A stretch of 20,315 nucleotides of DNA from JAZDLC01 sp043802345. Lineage in GTDB: Bacteria; Planctomycetota; B15-G4; JADJEK01. Both the position numbers and the translations under genes were made by a program. Positions within the stretch are counted from its first letter, which is position 1; each line of letters opens with the position of its first letter. Shown here in pieces: positions 15,878-20,315 of this stretch. Where the stretch lies: positions 1 to 20,315 of the forward strand of contig JAZDLC010000377.1 in NCBI GenBank assembly GCA_043802345.1, written 5' to 3'. The notes beneath the pieces were generated by a model. That model saw only the letters and a program-made list of their open reading frames with translations, was not told the origin of the DNA and ran no database searches.

Positions 15878-17761
15878 CTACCTCGGGTAGAGCACCATCC
15901 GTCCGAGATGCCGGTCGAGGGCGGTCCGGAAGAGCGACAGGTAGCTCTGCCCCAGGACTCCGTCGGCGGCGGGAGCGCCGTAGCCGTCGACCACCACCGC
16001 CTGCACCCGGGCCGCGGTGACGCCCGCGACCTGGAGTCCCGCGATCTGGATCGAGGGGACCTCGTCCGCCCATGGATCGCTGAAGAAGCGCACCCTGCGC
16101 GCGGACGCCAGGTCGTACCCCGCCGCCCGGGCCGCCCAGCCGGGGACCACGGTCATCTCCTCCGACGGGTCGATCCGGAACGACGCCACCGCACTCCCGT
16201 CCAGGGTGGCGGAGACGACGATTTCCCGGGAGCCGGCGGGAAAGTCGATGATCACCGCGCCCGGGCCGCCGGCCAGATCCCGGGCCTGATCCGCGGAGCG
16301 GCGCGCCTCGGAGGCGCAAGTCGCGTCCAGACGGGCCGCCTCGGTGAACAGGTCCGCCGCGTCGCTGAAACTCCTCTTTTCGAGCAGGAGTTCACCGGCG
16401 GTCATGCGCAGGCGGCCGTCCGCGGGGAAGGACGACAGTCCCTCCAGCAGCAGCCGCAGCGCATCGCGTGGCCTGCCCGCGGCCTGGAGCTGGTTGATCT
16501 CGTCCAGCAGGAATCCCCGGGCTTCGCCGATCCATGATTCCGCCCTGGATGGGTCGCAGTCCCCCGCCTGAAGGAACGCCGCGATCGCCTGACTGACCCC
16601 GCCGGTGACGCCATGGCAGCGGCCTTTCATGGCCCAGAGTTCGCCATCTTCCGGCAGGCGCTGAAGCGCCTCGGTGACCAGGGTCAGGGCGCCGAAGCCG
16701 TTGCCGGAGGTGATGCTCTTCCTGGCCGCCTCGAGCGTGGCCCGGCGCAAATCCTCGCGTACTTCCTGGATCAGCCGGCCGTCCTCGGCCGTGATCTGGA
16801 GCAGCAGACGCGCCGCCTCCTCATACCGCCTCTGGGAGAGGAGCTTCTTCGCCCAGCGCACCCTCGAGACGGGCGAGCCAGGCCCCGCGCTGCGCATGAA
16901 GGTCTCGAGCGGAACCGGCGTGACGGCCTGGCCGATCCAGGGAGCGCCGGGATGGGCGGGGATCGCGCGGCCGGTGGCCTCGGGAACGAGACCCACCAGG
17001 CGGCCGTCCGCATCGAGCAGCGCCCCTGTGAACGGAGCGGCCGGTTCGAGGAGGAGCCTCGGGCCATTGGTGTACGGGTCGATCTCGCCCGGAGAGACCC
17101 GGAGGGTCTGCTCTCGCCAGTTGGCATCTGAGATCGGACCCAGCAGCCGGAGATCCACGGCCTCAGGGAGGGGAGCCTCCGCGGGAAGCAGGTACGGTCC
17201 GGCAAACTCGGCGTCCACCGAGAGGAGGACCAGGTCGAACGGGGCGTCATGCGCGCAGATGCCGGTCACGGCGCGTGGAGCGCGGTTCCGGTCCAGAACT
17301 TCAGCGGAACGGGCTCCCTCCACGGCGGAAAACGGCGCCAGCACCAAAGACGGGCCGACGACGACAGCCGGCGCGGCCGGCCGGCGGTCTCCCTCCGGAT
17401 CGAGGGCGGTCAGGGTCAGCACCGCTTGGCCGGGCGATTCCGGTTCCCCTGCCGGTTCCTCCGCCGGGGTCCCCGCCGGGACCTCCGTGAGATCGTCCCT
17501 CTGCGGCGGCACCTCCGGCTCGGCTGGACGCGGCGGAGAAGGTGTCCTGAGGACCTCCGGTGGGTGGGATGGGGCCGGCAGCGTCGAGCTGTCCTGCGTC
17601 TCCTTCGGCAGCCGCCAGCCGAGCACGTAGACGCTCACTCCGCCCACCATCGCGCCCAGCAGGAAGGTCACCAGCAGCACGACCACCCAGGGCGGGCCGG
17701 GGGAGGTTCTGCCGGAAGGAGCCGTTTCCGGCGCGGCGGGTTGGTACTTCTCGTTTGCCAT
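15878..17761 (-). CDS. Membrane-anchored protein with degenerate trypsin-like, TPR and degenerate retropepsin-like domains
   Basis: 627 residues from ATG 17761. A short cytosolic head precedes one membrane helix (24-48, PPWVVVLLVTFLLGAMVGG), then a Pro/Glu-rich linker (55-110). Residues 113-290 follow the outline of trypsin/DegP domains: GPSLVLAPFSAVEGA (136-150), FDLVLLSVD (175-183) and PAAPFTGALLDADGRLVGL (240-258). Yet the histidine position is Ser145 and the nucleophile position is Phe244; only Asp176 remains. Residues 300-498 are TPR-like helices (RRYEEAARLLLQI, FSDAADLFTEAARLD). Residues 503-627 resemble gag-type aspartyl proteases, ending GVLGQSYLSLF...LGRMVLYP, but the DTG motif is Asp531-Pro-Ser. 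Probably a periplasmic binding scaffold, not a protease. No good ribosome site is seen; an in-frame ATG lies 20 codons upstream. Confidence 0.68.
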   Translation of the reverse strand: MANEKYQPAAPETAPSGRTSPGPPWVVVLLVTFLLGAMVGGVSVYVLGWRLPKETQDSSTLPAPSHPPEVLRTPSPPRPAEPEVPPQRDDLTEVPAGTPAEEPAGEPESPGQAVLTLTALDPEGDRRPAAPAVVVGPSLVLAPFSAVEGARSAEVLDRNRAPRAVTGICAHDAPFDLVLLSVDAEFAGPYLLPAEAPLPEAVDLRLLGPISDANWREQTLRVSPGEIDPYTNGPRLLLEPAAPFTGALLDADGRLVGLVPEATGRAIPAHPGAPWIGQAVTPVPLETFMRSAGPGSPVSRVRWAKKLLSQRRYEEAARLLLQITAEDGRLIQEVREDLRRATLEAARKSITSGNGFGALTLVTEALQRLPEDGELWAMKGRCHGVTGGVSQAIAAFLQAGDCDPSRAESWIGEARGFLLDEINQLQAAGRPRDALRLLLEGLSSFPADGRLRMTAGELLLEKRSFSDAADLFTEAARLDATCASEARRSADQARDLAGGPGAVIIDFPAGSREIVVSATLDGSAVASFRIDPSEEMTVVPGWAARAAGYDLASARRVRFFSDPWADEVPSIQIAGLQVAGVTAARVQAVVVDGYGAPAADGVLGQSYLSLFRTALDRHLGRMVLYPR

Positions 17762-17884
17762 CAGCTGAAGAGAATACGGAGTGCAGCCACGATTCTTGCA
17801 CTGGAACGGTCCGGGAAGCATGCTACGGAAAAGTCCGAAGGCGGGGTGGAGAGACCTTTTGGTTCTCTGGAAGTCCAGGTCTTC
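17762..17884. promoter_or_regulatory. Divergent region with a short hairpin before the lipid kinase gene
   Basis: The 123-base gap must hold promoters for both flanking genes; no convincing -35/-10 pair was found on either strand. An imperfect hairpin, AGAGACC (17850-17856), TTTT loop (17857-17860), GGTTCTCT (17861-17868), has one bulged base and lies directly before GGAAG (17869-17873), the likely ribosome site for ATG 17885. Confidence 0.3.
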
Positions 17885-18820
17885 ATGAAACAGGCCGCGG
17901 TCGTCTACAACCAGCGCGCAGGCCGGGGCTGCCCGGAGGGCGCGGCCTCCCGGGCCCTCCTGGTAGCGGAGGCGCTCGCGCGGACCGGCTGGTCGGTGCA
18001 GGAACCGATGCCGACCGAAGGCCCCCGGCATGCGGTGGAGCTGGCGGCAGGGCTTCCGGACGAGGTCTCACGGCTGGTCGTCCTGGGCGGCGACGGGACG
18101 CTCAGAGAGGCCGCGGAGGGCCTGCTGGACGGCTCGAGGGAGGCCTCGCTCGGCTTCCTGCCGGTCGGCAACGGCAATGTGCTGGCCCGCGAGCTGCGCA
18201 TCCCGCTGTTCGACCTGGATCGGGCGCTTCAGATCGCCGTCTCCGATCAGGTGGTGTCCCTGGATGTGGGGCGCGCCAACGGGAAGCTGTTCCTGGCCAT
18301 GGTCGGGGTCGGCTTCGACGCGCTGGTCACCCGCTGGGTCGACCGCGTGCGCGCGGGCCGTCTGGGAGACTGGATCTACCGGAAGCTCCCGGATGGGCTC
18401 TTTGTCGCGAACGGCATCTTGGCGCTGCTGCGGTTCCTGCCGACTCGTTTCGACGTCGAGACGGATGGCAGGAAGGCGGCCGAGCGGGCCGGGTCGGTGA
18501 TTGTGGCGAATACGGCGACCTACGCCAAGGGGTGGGCCGTGGCCAGGGACGCCTCGCCGTTTGACGGCCGGCTCGACGCCGTGCTGCTCCGCCATGCCAT
18601 GGGGCCGCTGGCGGCCTGGCCGCTGCTCAGGGCGAAGGCGCGGCAGCCGTACGGGCCCTTCTTCGGGCAGGTCGTGCGGGCGGAATCGATCACGATCCGC
18701 TCCGACCGGCCGTTCTTCTGGCAGGCGGACGGGGATCCGATGGGCGCGGTCGAGCAGCTTCTGATCGGGATCGAGCCAGGGGCGTTGCGGATCGCCGCTG
18801 GTGGTCAGGCAGCAGACTAG
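17885..18820 (+). CDS. Diacylglycerol kinase family lipid kinase (YegS/BmrU-like)
   Basis: 311 residues. The DAGK catalytic domain is clear: N-terminal AAVVYNQRAGRG (4-15), nucleotide loop VVLGGDGTLREAAEGLL (65-81, GGDGT at 68-72), FLPVGNGNVLARELRIP (91-107) and GVGFDALV (141-148). The C-terminal beta domain ends with FFWQADGDPMG and a closing strand, as in YegS/DgkB-like proteins. These enzymes phosphorylate diacylglycerol or related lipids with ATP at the membrane; the exact lipid is not predictable. ATG 17885 matches the family N-terminus and has GGAAG about 11 bases before it. The open frame upstream (to 17249) runs through the opposite-strand pseudoprotease gene and is not coding. Single gene, divergent from the pseudoprotease gene and convergent with the Rpn remnant. 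Confidence 0.9.
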   Translation: MKQAAVVYNQRAGRGCPEGAASRALLVAEALARTGWSVQEPMPTEGPRHAVELAAGLPDEVSRLVVLGGDGTLREAAEGLLDGSREASLGFLPVGNGNVLARELRIPLFDLDRALQIAVSDQVVSLDVGRANGKLFLAMVGVGFDALVTRWVDRVRAGRLGDWIYRKLPDGLFVANGILALLRFLPTRFDVETDGRKAAERAGSVIVANTATYAKGWAVARDASPFDGRLDAVLLRHAMGPLAAWPLLRAKARQPYGPFFGQVVRAESITIRSDRPFFWQADGDPMGAVEQLLIGIEPGALRIAAGGQAAD

Positions 18821-18872
18821 GGAATCGCGAGGTGAGCAGGGGCGCGGTCACGAAGCCGAGCTGGAGGCCGGG

Positions 18873-19664
18873 CTAGCCGGCGAAGACCTCGGACACTGAG
18901 GTCGCCTTGATTGCCCGATCGTGGTAGCGCTGGAGGGCCTCCAGATCGGCGGCATCCATCAACGCCTGGATCTCCCGCGGAATCTCGCCGAAGCGGGTGC
19001 GCAGGATGCCCGCGAGGGCCTCCTCCAGCCCCTTCTCCTTGCCCTGCTGGATCAGTTTCTCGCCGATGTTCATGATCAACTCCTCGGATTCCGGTCCGAT
19101 TGCATCGCTCAGCACGTTTTGCAGCTCATCAACCCTGACCTCCTCGCGAGCCGCCAAGTGGAGGTATTGTCCCAGGAGTTCGAGTATCTGGCGTCCGCCC
19201 GCTTCCGCATGGACCTGGCTGATGACCGGCGTCCAGGATCTGAGACGGCTGACGAGCCCTTGGCCGCGGATGGACTTCATCAGCAGCACGGTCAGGATGG
19301 TGAGCGCGGTACCGTGTGACAGAACGGTCCGAAGATGGACCTCGGTGGACTGACTGAGGTCGATCAGTATGAGCGATGGCATTGGCTGATAGGGACCGAA
19401 CAGTTCGAGGTTCTCCCCCTCGGCGTCGCACAGATCGATCAACCGGAGCGGCTGACTCCATCGGTCTTCACCATGATAGAAGACGAGGGGCAAGATCATC
19501 GGCAGGCGGCAGTCGTCACCGTTGTTCTGGCGATACCAGGCCCAGATCCGGGCGAGGTAGATGAGGAGCTGGAGCACCAGCCAGCGGTCCTGGCTGCTCT
19601 TGTGCTCGAACAGGAGATAGACCAGGGTCGTTGCCCCGCGCGCCTTGACCGAGAAGATCGCCAA
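18873..19664 (-). pseudogene. 5'-truncated Rpn/YhgA-like PD-(D/E)XK nuclease
   Basis: 263 residues can be read from TTG 19664. The core is typical of the Rpn (recombination-promoting nuclease, formerly YhgA-like 'transposase') family: LVYLLFEHKSSQDRWLVLQLLIYLARIWAWYR in pieces, RLPMILPLVFYHGEDRWSQP, and a C-terminal GEKLIQQGKEKGLEEALAGILRTRFGEIP tail. FEHKS supplies the ExK half of the PD-(D/E)XK site. Family members normally begin about 60-80 residues earlier with a D-x-x-F/K segment and a ...ADLLF strand that provides the catalytic Asp; here an in-frame TGA lies eight to nine codons before LAIFSVKARG and the upstream DNA is intergenic repeat. So the N-terminal part and active-site Asp are missing, and there is no ribosome site at the TTG. 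I infer a decayed gene; a shortened active product is less likely. Confidence 0.7.
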
Positions 19665-19718
19665 GGAACGACTGAATCAGGCAGCCAGCCCCCGCCACAT
19701 CCCCGCCTCTGTCATTCC

Positions 19719-19756
19719 CTTCCCTTCTTTGCGTTCTCTGCGCCTCTGCGAGAGTC
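19719..19756. repeat. CTCTGCG-type short repeat
   Basis: CTCTGCG occurs twice eight bases apart (19736-19742 and 19744-19750), inside a stretch reading on the minus strand as TCTCGCAGAGGCGCAGAGAA followed by CGCAAAGAAGGG. From memory, very similar words (CGCAGAGACGCAGAG) occur as dispersed intergenic repeats in many environmental bacterial genomes; I cannot verify this here. It directly abuts the truncated nuclease gene. Confidence 0.5.
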
Positions 19757-19780
19757 ATCTCCTGTCCTGCCGAATGTCCT

Positions 19781-19817
19781 CTTCATGCCCTTCATGCTCT
19801 TCATGAAGGGCATGAAG
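19781..19817. repeat. Perfect 16-base inverted repeat of CTTCATG units
   Basis: CTTCATGCCCTTCATG (19781-19796) and its exact reverse complement (19802-19817) flank a five-base loop CTCTT. Each arm is itself made of two CTTCATG units, so the hairpin is a tandem repeat folded on itself. It lies between the PorB gene end and the Rpn remnant, both on the minus strand, and may act as a transcript-end hairpin after porB, although no T-tract follows on either strand. Confidence 0.75.
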
Positions 19818-19910
19818 GGGGCCGCTGGCCGCATCCAATCGAGGTGTTCCCGGCCTGGCGCGCCTTCTCGTTGACGTATTCGTTTTGTGACTGCAGGTGC
19901 AGTCTGGCAA

Positions 19911-20315
19911 CTACGCCGACGCCTGCGCCCGCATCCGCAGCAACTTCCAGTTCGCCTCGATCGCTTCTGTGACCTTCTCCAGGTCGACCTCGTTCTTCTG
20001 GAAGCGGCCCTGGCGGGAGAAGTACTCCTTCAGCGCCTCTTCTCGCTTCGCCGGATCGCTTTCCGGTTCCAGGCTGATCTTCACCTTGCTTCCGTCGAAC
20101 ACCTCGTACACCGGGAAGAGGCCGGACTTGATGGCGAATCGGACCAACTGAATCCCCTCGGCCGCCTCTGACTTCCACCCGGTGGGACAAGGCGACAGCA
20201 CATGCAGGAAGCGGAAGCCCTTCTGATCGAGTGCGTAACGCAGCTTGCGAAGCGTATCCTCCGCGTGGGCGAGCGAGATCGAGGCGGCGTAGGGGATGCG
20301 GTGCGCCGCCAGGAT
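19911..20315 (-). CDS. porB: Pyruvate:ferredoxin oxidoreductase beta subunit, C-terminal part (start outside window)
   Basis: The frame is open from the window edge (ATC at 20315-20313) to TAG at 19913-19911, giving 134 residues of the C-terminus. The visible part begins ILAAHRIPYAASISLAHAED, then LRKLRYALDQKGFRFLHVLSPCPTGW, AIKSGLFPVYEVFDG and EYFSRQGRF. The LSPCPTGW sentence with its conserved cysteine and the FPVYE strand are characteristic of the TPP-binding beta subunit of pyruvate (or other 2-oxoacid) ferredoxin oxidoreductases, which decarboxylate the oxoacid to acyl-CoA while reducing ferredoxin. The rest of the operon (alpha, gamma/delta subunits) would be beyond the right edge. 2-Oxoisovalerate or 2-oxoglutarate enzymes share this layout, so the substrate is inferred. 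Confidence 0.87.
   Translation of the reverse strand: MLAAHRIPYAASISLAHAEDTLRKLRYALDQKGFRFLHVLSPCPTGWKSEAAEGIQLVRFAIKSGLFPVYEVFDGSKVKISLEPESDPAKREEALKEYFSRQGRFQKNEVDLEKVTEAIEANWKLLRMRAQASA

Noticed and set aside
14750..16537. A 595-codon plus-strand open frame opposite natB/natA and the pseudoprotease gene
   Set aside because: High-GC shadow: the minus strand encodes three recognisable protein families here, while the plus reading is low-complexity and has no motif.
18873..19664. True transposase or insertion sequence
   Set aside because: The Rpn/YhgA family is often named transposase, but the protein is a PD-(D/E)XK nuclease type; no terminal inverted repeats or target duplications surround it.

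Overview
The window is a high-GC stretch of a bacterial chromosome with tightly packed genes, many GTG/TTG starts and overlapping stop/start codons. A WaaF-type LPS heptosyltransferase, lipoprotein and Sec signals and a plsC gene point to a Gram-negative envelope. The glutamyl-tRNA synthetase has an HVGT version of the HIGH motif, which I associate with chlamydia/planctomycete-type enzymes, and a PorB-type pyruvate:ferredoxin oxidoreductase subunit suggests anaerobic or ferredoxin-linked metabolism. I would guess an uncultured Planctomycetota/PVC-like or neighbouring candidate-phylum organism, but the phylum is not proven by this sequence. No tRNA, rRNA, CRISPR, phage or complete insertion sequence is visible.

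Layout, left to right. Plus strand 1-3684: 3' part of a TPR protein, a PlsC acyltransferase, an ECF sigma factor whose last residues are encoded by a short tandem repeat, and a secreted alpha/beta hydrolase. Minus strand 8647-3677: an apparent operon (zinc-ribbon membrane protein, secreted HEAT-repeat protein, gltX, SAM methyltransferase); the last three are joined by 1-4 base overlaps. Plus 8737-9453: a LiaF-like lipoprotein. Minus 10528-9470: waaF. Plus 10595-12960: an ABC exporter pair (ATPase plus permease). A 288-base convergent gap (12961-13248) holds a nested inverted-repeat element built from a CGAGTA/TACTCG word. Minus 15811-13249: a second ABC exporter pair of NatA/NatB type. Minus 17761-15878: a membrane-anchored protein that looks like an inactive trypsin-like domain, TPR helices and an inactive retropepsin-like domain in one chain. 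Plus 17885-18820: a diacylglycerol-kinase-family lipid kinase. Minus 19664-18873: a 5'-truncated Rpn/YhgA nuclease remnant, preceded by two unrelated short repeat motifs (19719-19820). Minus 20315-19911: the C-terminal part of PorB.

Functionally most of the window concerns the envelope: phospholipid and LPS synthesis (PlsC, lipid kinase, WaaF), export (two ABC-2-type systems) and anchored or secreted proteins of unknown role. I do not see a complete, clearly new multi-gene system. The strongest leads are the double-degenerate protease protein, the convergent-gap inverted-repeat element with a relative inside the sigma-factor tail, and the truncated nuclease whose 5' end is replaced by dispersed-repeat sequence.
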